From assembly GCF_000299575.1 (NCBI RefSeq), contig NZ_AMGO01000001.1:53156-117155 (forward strand): a stretch of DNA of 64,000 nt. The letters run 5' to 3'. The notes under the pieces are model-generated. The model saw nothing but the letters and a program-made list of their open reading frames with translations, did no database searches and was not told the origin of the DNA. The stretch is from Oceaniovalibus guishaninsula JLT2003 (lineage in GTDB: Bacteria; Pseudomonadota; Alphaproteobacteria; Rhodobacterales; Rhodobacteraceae). This document shows positions 29,632 through 39,897 of the stretch, in pieces. Within the stretch, counting starts at the first letter, position 1, and every line of letters starts with the position of its first letter. The position numbers and the translations under genes are program-made.

Positions 29632-30642
29632 TCATGCCGCGTCCTCGTCTTCCAGTCGGTCGTCGCCATAGTCGGTTTCGACGATCCCCGCATCGTATCC
29701 CTGACCTTCCAGCCAGCGGCGAAAGATGGCGGTATAGCCGTGGGTGACGAAGACACGCTCGGCCCCGGTTTGGCGAATCGCGTCGTTCAGGCCCGTCCAG
29801 TCGGCATGGTCGCTGAGGACGAAACCCCGGTCGGCGGATCGGCGGCGGCGGACGCCGCGCAGGGTCATCCAGCCGCTGGCCAGCCCGGTCGAGGCGGGAC
29901 CGAAGCGGCGCGCCCAGGGGGTGCCCAGAGCGGAAGGCGTGGCGAGGACCAGCGCGCCGGAGTATGACTTGAGGTCGGTTTCGGGGGTGACGCGGATGGT
30001 GTCGGGAAGCGGCAGCCCCTGGGCGCGCAGAACCTCGTTCGTCGCTTCGACCGCGCCGTGGGTCAGGATGGGACCGATGCCGGCGTCGATGGCCGACAGG
30101 ATGCGCTGCGCCTTGCCCAGGGCATAGGCGCCCAGGATGGACGCGCGTCCGGCCTCGCGATTGGCGCGCCACCAGGCGTCGATCTCGGCGGCGACCTCGG
30201 GCTGGGGGCGCCATTTGAACACCGGCAGGCCAAAGGTGCATTCGGTGATGAAGGCGTGGCAGCGCACGGGTTCCCAGGGTTCGGACAGGCCGTCATCCTC
30301 GGTCTTGTAGTCGCCCGAGACGACCCACACCTCGCCCCCCCGTTCGACGCGGATCTGGGCGGAGCCGGGAACGTGGCCCGCGGGATGGAAGCTGACGGTG
30401 GCGTCGCCGATGCGCCGGGTTTCGCCGTAGCGGACCGTGCCGAGGGCGATGTCGCCCAGCCGGTGCCGCATGACCGGGGCGGCGGCCTCGGTAGCCAGAT
30501 AACGGCCCATGCCGCCGCGCGCGTGATCGGAGTGGCCGTGGGTGATCAGCGCGCGGTCGACGGGGCGCCACGGGTCGATATAGAAGTCACCGGCCGCGCA
30601 ATAGATGCCGCGTTCGGTGAAGCTGAGCAGCGGATCGGCCAT
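29632..30642 (-). CDS. Ligase-associated DNA-damage response exonuclease
   Basis: Metallo-beta-lactamase-fold nuclease related to the SNM1/beta-CASP group, 336 residues. The metal site THGHSDHA provides H35, H37, D39 and H40; further ligand regions are PAGHVPGSAQ and VVSGDYK. LSDHADW and VTHGY near the C-terminus match the rest of the active site. It is immediately upstream of the DNA ligase gene on the same strand; in known cassettes these two act with an Lhr-type helicase in repair of interstrand or alkylation damage. 51 bases separate it from the BLUF gene upstream. Confidence 0.92.
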   Translation of the reverse strand: MADPLLSFTERGIYCAAGDFYIDPWRPVDRALITHGHSDHARGGMGRYLATEAAAPVMRHRLGDIALGTVRYGETRRIGDATVSFHPAGHVPGSAQIRVERGGEVWVVSGDYKTEDDGLSEPWEPVRCHAFITECTFGLPVFKWRPQPEVAAEIDAWWRANREAGRASILGAYALGKAQRILSAIDAGIGPILTHGAVEATNEVLRAQGLPLPDTIRVTPETDLKSYSGALVLATPSALGTPWARRFGPASTGLASGWMTLRGVRRRRSADRGFVLSDHADWTGLNDAIRQTGAERVFVTHGYTAIFRRWLEGQGYDAGIVETDYGDDRLEDEDAA

Positions 30643-30693
30643 GCCCTTGGTCTAGGGCGGCAAGCGCGATTGCCAAGGTGTGCTGCCTGGCCG

Positions 30694-31110
30694 TCAGGCG
30701 ATGGCGCGGTCGGGGACGGCGCGGGCCAGCGCAACGATGCGGTCGATGATGCCCGGATCGGACGGCAGGCCGGCCATCGCGTCATGCGCCATCGCGATCA
30801 GGTCCGATTCGGCCGGCCCGGCATCGGAATAGCCCATCGCCCAGCCGGGCAGGGCGGGCGAGGGCGCGTGGCGGCGTTCCATCACCACGATATGCCCATG
30901 GCGCGGATCGGTATTCAGATCGGACAACAGCGCGTCGAGCTGTTCCGGTTCGCCCTCGAGCAATTGCAGGCAGGTGCCGCCGCCGACCACCAGCAGCCCG
31001 GTGATGCCGAGTTCGGGGTTGTTGCGGCGCGCGCAGCGCAGGATGTCGGGCAGATCCGGTGTGAAGTCGCCGGTGGATGAGGTCGAGGCGTAGACAATCT
31101 GGTCGATCAT
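30694..31110 (-). CDS. Short BLUF-domain blue-light receptor
   Basis: FAD-binding photoreceptor of 138 residues. The BLUF domain fills residues 1-95. The key residues align exactly with the spacing in AppA: Tyr7, Asn31, Gln49, Trp90 and Met92 (Tyr to Asn 24, Tyr to Gln 42, Tyr to Trp 83). ITGLLVVGGG and LQLLEGE are the central motifs. The remaining ~45 residues form short helices without an effector domain, so it is a stand-alone sensor that must act through a partner. It is upstream of, and co-directional with, the exonuclease-ligase pair. Confidence 0.93.
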   Translation of the reverse strand: MIDQIVYASTSSTGDFTPDLPDILRCARRNNPELGITGLLVVGGGTCLQLLEGEPEQLDALLSDLNTDPRHGHIVVMERRHAPSPALPGWAMGYSDAGPAESDLIAMAHDAMAGLPSDPGIIDRIVALARAVPDRAIA

Positions 31111-31169
31111 GGCGGGGTTCCGTCAGCGTAAGAGCACCGCCATCCTGCGCCCCGAGGATTTACATTTCG

Positions 31170-32120
31170 CTAATGCGCGCCGGTCGATTCCAGATGGGCG
31201 CGGATCGCGTCGAAGACGGCGTCGCGGATAGGCGGACATTCCATCATCGGTTCGTGGCGGGATCGGGGATGCTCGATCAGCCGTCCGCCCGGCCAATGCG
31301 CCATGCGCTGCCGAATCGGGTCCGGATCGACGATCATGTCTTGGCCGCCGAGGAAGGTCAGGCAGGGCAAGCGCGGCGACGGCAGCATGGCCAGACGCCG
31401 ACCGTCGCGCAGCGCCTCGTTCAGCCAGCGCAGGGACGGGCCGCCCAAAGCCAGTTCGGGATGCCGTTCGACCTGCGCCGTCATCCAGGCGAACCGGTCG
31501 GGATCGTGGGTCAGCATGTTCGCGGCGAAGCGGTCGGCGTCGGGATAGGGCGCGCCGGACGTGCCGGGCGCATAATGGTGATCGAGCCGCAGATGCCGCG
31601 CGGCCCAACTGAGCGACCAGGCGAAGGGGCGGATCCCGGCGGCCAGACGGATGCCCCACATCGGCGCCGAGAAGGTCGCGCTGTCCACCGGCAGCCCGCC
31701 GTCGAGCGCGCGCAGGCCGATGGCGCCGCCCATCGAATGCGCCAGCAGGTGCCAGGGCCGGGGCAGGCCCAGCCGCCGCGCCGCCCCCAGCATCGCCGCC
31801 ACGTCGATCTGGTAATCGGTGAATTGCAGCACATGGCCGCCCAGCGGATCGTCGAGGATGCGGTCGGACAGGCCCTGGCCGCGCCAGTCGATCGCCATGA
31901 CCGCCCAGCCGTCGCGGCCCAGCGTTTCGGCAACCGGCCCGTATTTTTCCGCGTATTCGGTGCGGCCGGGAAACAGCAGGACGGTGCCGCGCGCATCGTC
32001 GGGGCGCCAGTGCGTGACGCGCAGGCGCAGGCCGTCGGCGGTGCGCAGCCAGTGCGCCGCGCCGCCCGGCGGACCGTCGGCCACATCGGCGTGGAACGGC
32101 GCCGGGTCGGGAAGGGTCAT
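31170..32120 (-). CDS. Alpha/beta hydrolase, lysophospholipase-like
   Basis: Serine hydrolase of 316 residues in the PldB/monoacylglycerol lipase group. The nucleophile elbow is AHSMGG with Ser129; HWRP...FPGRTEYAEKYGPVAETL is the typical N-terminal strand and oxyanion region (two separated motifs), and the catalytic His probably lies in PRSRHEPMME near the C-terminus. There is no signal peptide. ATG 32120 lies 11 bases past the SCP2 stop on the same strand, so the two may be co-transcribed and both handle lipids. Confidence 0.88.
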   Translation of the reverse strand: MTLPDPAPFHADVADGPPGGAAHWLRTADGLRLRVTHWRPDDARGTVLLFPGRTEYAEKYGPVAETLGRDGWAVMAIDWRGQGLSDRILDDPLGGHVLQFTDYQIDVAAMLGAARRLGLPRPWHLLAHSMGGAIGLRALDGGLPVDSATFSAPMWGIRLAAGIRPFAWSLSWAARHLRLDHHYAPGTSGAPYPDADRFAANMLTHDPDRFAWMTAQVERHPELALGGPSLRWLNEALRDGRRLAMLPSPRLPCLTFLGGQDMIVDPDPIRQRMAHWPGGRLIEHPRSRHEPMMECPPIRDAVFDAIRAHLESTGAH

Positions 32121-32131
32121 GGCGTGCAGGA

Positions 32132-32419
32132 TCAGCCGAGCGCCGATGCCAGCTTCATCGCCTGGCCCATGTCGCCGTCCACCTTCAGCCGCCCGGTCAT
32201 GAAGGCGGTGGTCGGGTCGAGCGCGCCGTCGAGGATTTTTTTGAACGTGTCGGCGTCGGCGGTCATCGTCACGTCGGTGGCGTCGTCGCCGGCGCGCGCG
32301 CCCTGCGGATCCATGACGATGCTTCCCTCGTCCTCGATGACGAACTTGGCGGAACCGTCGAATCCGCCGTCCAGCTTGGCGTTGAGTTCGGTGACGGCCT
32401 GGTCGATTACTGCGCTCAT
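32132..32419 (-). CDS. SCP2 sterol-binding domain protein
   Basis: A 95-residue single-domain protein of the sterol carrier protein 2 fold, which binds lipids or acyl groups in a hydrophobic tunnel. Characteristic segments are GSAKFVIEDEGSIVMD, a DVTMTADADTFKKILDG turn and the C-terminal MTGRLKVDGDMGQAMKLAS. It is cytoplasmic. It precedes the alpha/beta hydrolase gene by 11 bases on the same strand. The much longer open frame that continues upstream on this strand is antisense to the helicase gene and is not real. Confidence 0.9.
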   Translation of the reverse strand: MSAVIDQAVTELNAKLDGGFDGSAKFVIEDEGSIVMDPQGARAGDDATDVTMTADADTFKKILDGALDPTTAFMTGRLKVDGDMGQAMKLASALG

Positions 32420-32524
32420 GTCGGTCTTCCCTCGATCGTGACTGGTTTCGCCGCTGCATTGCCCTTTGTGGGGGGTGCAAACGACACGATAGGGTCTAAA
32501 CTCGGCAAATGTATGGAGGGTGCC

Positions 32525-33070
32525 ATGATGCGGCGCAATTCTGTCGTGGCGGCAATCGCGGCGGCGATGTTGGCGGGGTCGGCCGGGGCGCAGGACGTGC
32601 CGCTGGACGATCTGTTCGACGCGCTGCGCGCCGCCGATGCCGAGACCGCGCCGCGGATCGTGGACAAGATCGGCGCGGAATGGTCGAAATCGGGATCGCC
32701 GGCGATGGATCTGCTGCTGCAACGCGGGCGCGACGCGCTGGACGAGGGCGACGCCGCGCAGGCCATCGGCCATCTGACGGCGCTGATCGACCATGCGCAG
32801 GATTTCGCCGAAGCCTATAACGCGCGGGCGACGGCGTTCTTCGCGCTGGGGCAATACGGTCCGGCGATGGAGGACGTGCGCATCGTCCTGGCGCTGAACC
32901 CGCGGCATTTCGGGGCGCTGTCGGGGCTGGCGATCATGTTGGACGAGACGGGGCGCAAGGAGGGCGCGCTGGCGGCCTGGCGCGCGGTGGTGGCGATCTA
33001 TCCCGCCAGCCCGCAGGCCGACGACGCCATCGCCCGGCTGGAGCTGGAAACCGGCGGCCGCACGCTGTGA
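32525..33070 (+). CDS. Secreted TPR protein
   Basis: A 181-residue protein with a signal peptide (about 1-24, ending GSAGAQ) and tetratricopeptide-like helix pairs from about residue 60 (LLQRGRDALDEGDAAQAIGHL, AYNARATAFFALGQYGPAMEDV as successive helices). It is probably periplasmic and mediates protein contacts. GGAGGG precedes ATG 32525. Similar proteins are conserved next to the SUV3-type helicase in Rhodobacterales, but no function is known. Confidence 0.8.
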   Translation: MMRRNSVVAAIAAAMLAGSAGAQDVPLDDLFDALRAADAETAPRIVDKIGAEWSKSGSPAMDLLLQRGRDALDEGDAAQAIGHLTALIDHAQDFAEAYNARATAFFALGQYGPAMEDVRIVLALNPRHFGALSGLAIMLDETGRKEGALAAWRAVVAIYPASPQADDAIARLELETGGRTL

Positions 33071-33154
33071 CGGGCGCGCGGCCTTGCGCCCACGGGCGCG
33101 GGCGACCATGTTCGGGGCCAAGGCAAGGGTCCGGGCGCGGGCCGGAAGGCGGGA

Positions 33155-36192
<3,038 letters not shown>

Positions 36193-36196
<4 letters not shown>

Positions 36197-36594
36197 GCGA
36201 CGCGGCCGATCCCGCCGGGGCGATCCGGCTGGACAAGTGGCTGTGGTTCGCGCGGTTCTTCAAGACGCGCAGCCTGTCGGCACGGCTGGTCGCCGAGGGC
36301 GGCGTGCGGATCAACGGGACGCGCGTCACCAAGCCCTCGGCTTCCGTGCGGGCGGGGGATGCGCTGACCTTCGCGCAGGGCGACCGGGTTCGCGTGGTGC
36401 GGATCGTCGCCATCGGCGCGCGGCGCGGCCCCGCCCCCGAGGCGCAGGCGCTTTACGACGACCTGGCCCCGCCCGAGGGCGATGCGCCGGTGCGGCGGGC
36501 GGGCGCGCGGCCGACCAAGAAGGACCGCCGCGACATGGTGGCGGACCGACGGCGCCACGCGGCCGACGATGGCGGGGGGCAGGCGCTTGAATGA
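36193..36594 (+). CDS. S4-domain RNA-binding protein (Hsp15-like), probable CTG start
   Basis: A 133-residue protein whose S4 fold begins [19 protein letters not shown], the pattern of heat-shock protein 15 homologues that bind free 50S subunits carrying nascent chains. A basic C-terminal tail follows ([15 protein letters not shown]). The conserved N-terminus ([15 protein letters not shown]) is only reached from CTG 36193, which overlaps the helicase stop as CTGA and has GAAGGG six bases before it. The first ATG-like codon in frame (GTG 36304) would delete half the domain, so CTG is the best start. Confidence 0.85.
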
Positions 36595-36653
36595 TCCGGG
36601 GCGAGGGTCTAGGTCGGGCGCGATCGCCCGAAGGACCAAGGCAGGACCGCCCC

Positions 36654-36989
36654 ATGACCTATGTCGTCACCGACAATTGCATCGCGTGCAAATATACCGA
36701 CTGCGTCGAGGTTTGCCCCGTGGATTGCTTCTATGAGGGCGAGAACATGCTGGTGATCCATCCCGACGAATGCATTGACTGCGGCGTTTGCGAACCCGAA
36801 TGCCCCGCCGATGCGATCCGGCCCGATACCGAGCCGAAGATGGAGGAATGGGTCGAGTTCAACCGCAAGTATTCCGAAGCCTGGCCGGTGATCGTGACGA
36901 AGAAGGATCCGCTGCCGGGTGCCGAGGAGATGGACGGACAGCCCGGCAAGATGGATCTGTTCAGCGCCGCTGCGGGCGAGGGCGGCTGA
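36654..36989 (+). CDS. fdxA: 7Fe ferredoxin FdxA
   Basis: A 111-residue electron carrier with a [3Fe-4S] and a [4Fe-4S] cluster. The N-terminal block [18 protein letters not shown] and the second block [12 protein letters not shown] supply the cysteines; the longer C-terminal tail ([17 protein letters not shown]) is the FdxA hallmark. It lies downstream of the S4 gene by 59 bases and upstream of carD, an order often seen in Rhodobacterales. An imperfect inverted repeat just after the stop (36992-37033) may terminate the transcript. Confidence 0.96.
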   Translation: MTYVVTDNCIACKYTDCVEVCPVDCFYEGENMLVIHPDECIDCGVCEPECPADAIRPDTEPKMEEWVEFNRKYSEAWPVIVTKKDPLPGAEEMDGQPGKMDLFSAAAGEGG

Positions 36990-37091
36990 CGCCGCGCCGC
37001 AGGATGTGAACGGGCGTTTTCTGCGCCGCGGCAGAGACATCTTCCGCGCGGCGTCGATTCGTGCTATAGGATAGGCAAGACCCGATGACGG

Positions 37092-37109
37092 ACGGCCCGC
37101 AAGGGCCGT
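37092..37109 (+). promoter_or_regulatory. Perfect hairpin in the carD leader
   Basis: ACGGCCC (37092-37098) and GGGCCGT (37103-37109) pair around a GCAA tetraloop, a very stable GNRA-type loop, followed by TTTCG. It lies 91 bases before the carD ATG. It could be an attenuator, a weak terminator of the fdxA transcript or an mRNA-stabilising stem. Confidence 0.45.
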
Positions 37110-37200
37110 TTCGCATGAGAAGGGTGCAGGCGGCGGAAACCCCCGTTGCGCCGCAGGTTCTGTCGCCCGCCAGCCGGGCTAGAGAAGGAAAGCCGATCCG

Positions 37201-37716
37201 ATGAGCAAGACCAGGAAACCAGACTTCCGCCCCAACGAATTCGTCGTCTATCCCGCCCACGGCGTCGGGCAGATCGTCAACATCGAGAAGCAGGAAATCG
37301 CCGGGATCGAGCTGGAGCTGTTCGTCATCTCGTTCGAGAAGGACAAGATGATGCTGCGGGTGCCGACCCACAAGGCGACCGAGGTGGGAATGCGCGCGCT
37401 GTCCTCGCCCGATGTGGTGACGAAGGCAATGACGACGCTGAAGGGCAAGGCCAAGGTCAAGAAAGCGATGTGGTCGCGCCGGGCGCAGGAATACGAACAA
37501 AAGATCAATTCGGGCGACCTGATCGCCATCGCCGAGGTGGTGCGCGACCTGCACCGCGCCGACGATCAGCGCGAGCAGAGCTATTCCGAGCGCCAGCTTT
37601 ACGAGGCCGCGCTGGAACGGCTGACGCGCGAGATCGCCGCGGTGGGCGACGGCGACGAGACGACGGCGCAAAAGCAGATCGACGCGGTTCTGGTGAACCG
37701 GCAGGCCGCCGCCTGA
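37201..37716 (+). CDS. carD: CarD-family transcription regulator
   Basis: RNA-polymerase-binding regulator that stabilises open complexes at rRNA and other promoters. The 171 residues begin with the Tudor-like RNA-polymerase interaction domain (FVVYPAHGVGQIVNIEKQ, about 14-31), followed by a helical DNA-binding domain with KAKVKKAMWSRRAQEYEQ near the middle. AGAAGGA precedes the ATG. A strong intrinsic terminator begins 25 bases after the stop, so carD ends its transcription unit. Confidence 0.94.
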   Translation: MSKTRKPDFRPNEFVVYPAHGVGQIVNIEKQEIAGIELELFVISFEKDKMMLRVPTHKATEVGMRALSSPDVVTKAMTTLKGKAKVKKAMWSRRAQEYEQKINSGDLIAIAEVVRDLHRADDQREQSYSERQLYEAALERLTREIAAVGDGDETTAQKQIDAVLVNRQAAA

Positions 37717-37740
37717 ACTACGGCACACGGTGCATCATGC

Positions 37741-37770
37741 AGACCCCGGCAGCGCAGGCCGGGGTCTTTT
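37741..37770 (+). terminator. Intrinsic terminator after carD
   Basis: AGACCCCGGC and GCCGGGGTCT form a perfect 10-bp stem with a 7-base loop, running directly into TTTT. This is the clearest rho-independent terminator in the window. Confidence 0.9.
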
Positions 37771-37847
37771 CGTGCCGAGGGGGGCCTTGGCATGACGCCG
37801 GCGCATGGCGGGCATACCGTGCAATTCCGTGAAGGACAGCCTATATC

Positions 37848-37875
37848 GGTTTGGAAAGAAAACGCTTTCCAAGCC
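37848..37875 (+). repeat. 11-bp inverted repeat before the 45-residue ORF
   Basis: GGTTTGGAAAG and CTTTCCAAGCC (with one G-T pair) form an 11-bp stem around an AAAACG loop, ending 15 bases before the ATG. Unusually AT-rich for this genome. It could be an operator or a 5'-leader hairpin that limits ribosome access. Confidence 0.5.
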
Positions 37876-37890
37876 AAAAGGTTAACGACA

Positions 37891-38028
37891 ATGGCACGCA
37901 AGACTTCGCAGAACGAGACCGCCGACACCGATGCCGCATCGTGGTTCGCGTCCTTCACGACGGCCCTGAAAGGCCCCCGGCCCGACGCCGACAAGGATAC
38001 GGCCTATGCGGGCAACTATATCGGCTGA
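37891..38028 (+). CDS. 45-residue protein of unknown function
   Basis: Tiny hydrophilic ORF starting MARKTSQNETADTDAASW and ending DTAYAGNYIG, with AAAAGG nine bases before the ATG. There is no signal peptide or membrane segment. It is a self-contained unit: a strong terminator lies upstream, an 11-bp inverted repeat stands just before the start, and a bidirectional terminator follows. A reading from 37792 would run through the inverted repeat and is less likely. No family is recognised; expression is inferred only from the ordered signals. Confidence 0.5.
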   Translation: MARKTSQNETADTDAASWFASFTTALKGPRPDADKDTAYAGNYIG

Positions 38029-38052
38029 CGCTGCCTGGCAGCGTTGCGGGTG

Positions 38053-38084
38053 AAACGCCTGCCGGGTCGAACCGGCGGGCGTTT
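38053..38084. terminator. Bidirectional terminator between the small ORF and cobS
   Basis: AAACGCCTGCCGG pairs with CCGGCGGGCGTTT, 13 bp with one T-G wobble, around a 6-base GTCGAA loop. The A and T tracts at the ends let it serve both strands: plus for the 45-residue ORF and minus for cobS. A second small stem, CGCTGC/GCAGCG, lies at 38031-38045. Confidence 0.75.
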
Positions 38085-38090
38085 CGCGTT

Positions 38091-38831
38091 TCAGGGGGCG
38101 GCCAGCGCCAGCAGCACGGCCATCTCGGCGCATTGCTGCGTGGCGCCGAGGACATCGCCGGTCTGGCCGCCGATCTTGGCGCGGGCGACCGCCCCGACCG
38201 CCAGCGCGGCCAGCGCGGCGGCCAGCGTCGCGGGGATGGCGGCCCCTCCGGTCAGCAGCAGCGCGGCGGCCAGCGCGACGAGGACGGCCAGAAGCGCGGT
38301 CGTCGCGCCGGGGCGGCGGACGCTGACCGACAGGCCGTCGGTTCGCGCATGGGGCAGCAGGCGGGCCACGGGCGGCATGGCCGCGCGAGACAGCAGGGCG
38401 GCGGCGAGGACCGATGCGATACCCGCCCCGGCCCCGATCAGCGCGGCGAGGCAGGCCCAGCGCAGCAGCAGCGACAGGATCAGCGCGATCAGGCCATAGG
38501 TGCCGACGCGGCTGTCGCGCATGATGGCCAGCCGCCGGTCGCGCGTGAAGCCGCCCCAGAATCCATCGGCGCAATCGGCAAGCCCGTCTTCGTGAAGCGC
38601 GCCCGTCGTGATTACGGATGCGGCCAGCGCCAGCGCGGCGCCAATGCCGGGTGCCAGGCCCGCAGCCCCGGCCAGCAGGATCGCCCCGCCCGCCGCCAGC
38701 CCCGGCACCAGCCCCGCCAGCGGCCAGGCCCAGGCGGCGTCGGCGCCGCGCGCGTGATCGGCGCGCAGCGGCAGCCGCGTCAGCAGGGCGATGGCCACGG
38801 CCACATCGCCAGGTCCGGGTCTGGACGTCAT
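38091..38831 (-). CDS. cobS: Adenosylcobinamide-GDP ribazoletransferase CobS
   Basis: Integral-membrane enzyme joining adenosylcobinamide-GDP and alpha-ribazole in late B12 synthesis. The 246 residues form multiple Ala/Leu-rich transmembrane helices. The conserved acidic motif [15 protein letters not shown], followed by [14 protein letters not shown], identifies the family. ATG 38831 gives the usual N-terminus (AIALLTRLP). It is divergent from cobT with 49 bases between starts, so both may share a control region; no cobalamin riboswitch is seen there. Confidence 0.94.
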   Translation of the reverse strand: MTSRPGPGDVAVAIALLTRLPLRADHARGADAAWAWPLAGLVPGLAAGGAILLAGAAGLAPGIGAALALAASVITTGALHEDGLADCADGFWGGFTRDRRLAIMRDSRVGTYGLIALILSLLLRWACLAALIGAGAGIASVLAAALLSRAAMPPVARLLPHARTDGLSVSVRRPGATTALLAVLVALAAALLLTGGAAIPATLAAALAALAVGAVARAKIGGQTGDVLGATQQCAEMAVLLALAAP

Positions 38832-38880
38832 GCCCGGCGGGGTAGAGAGAGGGCGCCGGAATGACAACGGAGCGATGACG

Positions 38881-39897
38881 ATGGGTGACAGATTTTCAGG
38901 GATGGACGACATCCGGGCGGCGCTGGCTGATTTGCCCGGACCCGATGCCGGGGCCATCGCGGACGCGACGGCGCGGCAGGCGCAACTGACCAAGCCCGCC
39001 GGATCGCTGGGCCGGCTGGAGACGCTGGCGATCTGGTATGCGGGCTGGCGGGGCGATGCGCGCCCGCAGGTGACGCGGCCGCAGATCGCGGTCTTCGCCG
39101 CGAATCACGGCGTCGCGGCGCGCAGCGTGTCGGCCTATCCGGCCGAGGTGACGGTGCAGATGGTCGCCAATTTCCAAGCGGGCGGGGCCGCGATCAACCG
39201 GCTGGCGGAAACCTACGGCGCGCGCATCGACGTGGTGGCGCTGGATCTGGATCGGCCGACCGCCGATTTCACCGAAAGCGCCGCCATGACCGAGGCCGAG
39301 TTCGCGGCGGCGATGGCGTCGGGCTGGGCGGCGGTCGATCCGCAGGCCGGGCTGCTGGTGGCGGGCGAGATGGGCATCGGCAACACGACGGCGGCGGCGG
39401 CGGTCGCGGCCGGATTGTTCGGCGGGCAGGCCGCGGACTGGGTCGGGCGGGGCACGGGCGTCGCGGGGCCGGCGCTGGCGGGCAAGATCGCCACGGTCGA
39501 GGCGGGGCTGGCGCGGCACCGCGACGCGCTGGGCGACCCGCTGGAGGTGCTGCGCCGGCTTGGCGGGCGCGAGCTGGCGGCGATGGCGGGCGCGATCCTG
39601 GCGGCGCGGCACCGGCGCATCCCGGTGTTGCTGGACGGATTCATCTGCACCGCCGCCGCCGCCGTGCTGGAAGCGGCGCGGCCGGGCGCGCTGGACCATG
39701 CCGAGGCGGGGCATCTGTCGGCCGAAGGCGGCCATGCCGCGCTGCTGGAGCGGATCGGCAAGACGCCCTTGCTGTCGCTGGGCCTGCGGCTGGGCGAGGG
39801 GACGGGCGCGGTGCTGGCGCTGGGCGTGCTGCAAGGCGCGGTGGCGTGTCATTCGGGCATGGCGACCTTCGCCGAAGCGGGGGTGTCGGGCGCCTAG
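38881..39897 (+). CDS. cobT: Nicotinate-nucleotide-dimethylbenzimidazole phosphoribosyltransferase CobT
   Basis: Makes alpha-ribazole phosphate, the lower ligand of cobalamin, from dimethylbenzimidazole. The protein has 338 residues. Conserved stretches are [15 protein letters not shown] near the N-terminus, [14 protein letters not shown] in the middle and [11 protein letters not shown], which carries the catalytic Glu. GGAG is 8 bases before ATG 38881, favouring it over ATG 38875. The stop overlaps that of the antiporter gene in CTAG. Confidence 0.95.
   Translation: MGDRFSGMDDIRAALADLPGPDAGAIADATARQAQLTKPAGSLGRLETLAIWYAGWRGDARPQVTRPQIAVFAANHGVAARSVSAYPAEVTVQMVANFQAGGAAINRLAETYGARIDVVALDLDRPTADFTESAAMTEAEFAAAMASGWAAVDPQAGLLVAGEMGIGNTTAAAAVAAGLFGGQAADWVGRGTGVAGPALAGKIATVEAGLARHRDALGDPLEVLRRLGGRELAAMAGAILAARHRRIPVLLDGFICTAAAAVLEAARPGALDHAEAGHLSAEGGHAALLERIGKTPLLSLGLRLGEGTGAVLALGVLQGAVACHSGMATFAEAGVSGA

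Noticed and set aside
38832..38880. Possible cobalamin riboswitch between cobS and cobT.
   Set aside because: Only 49 bases separate the starts and no B12-box sequence is present.
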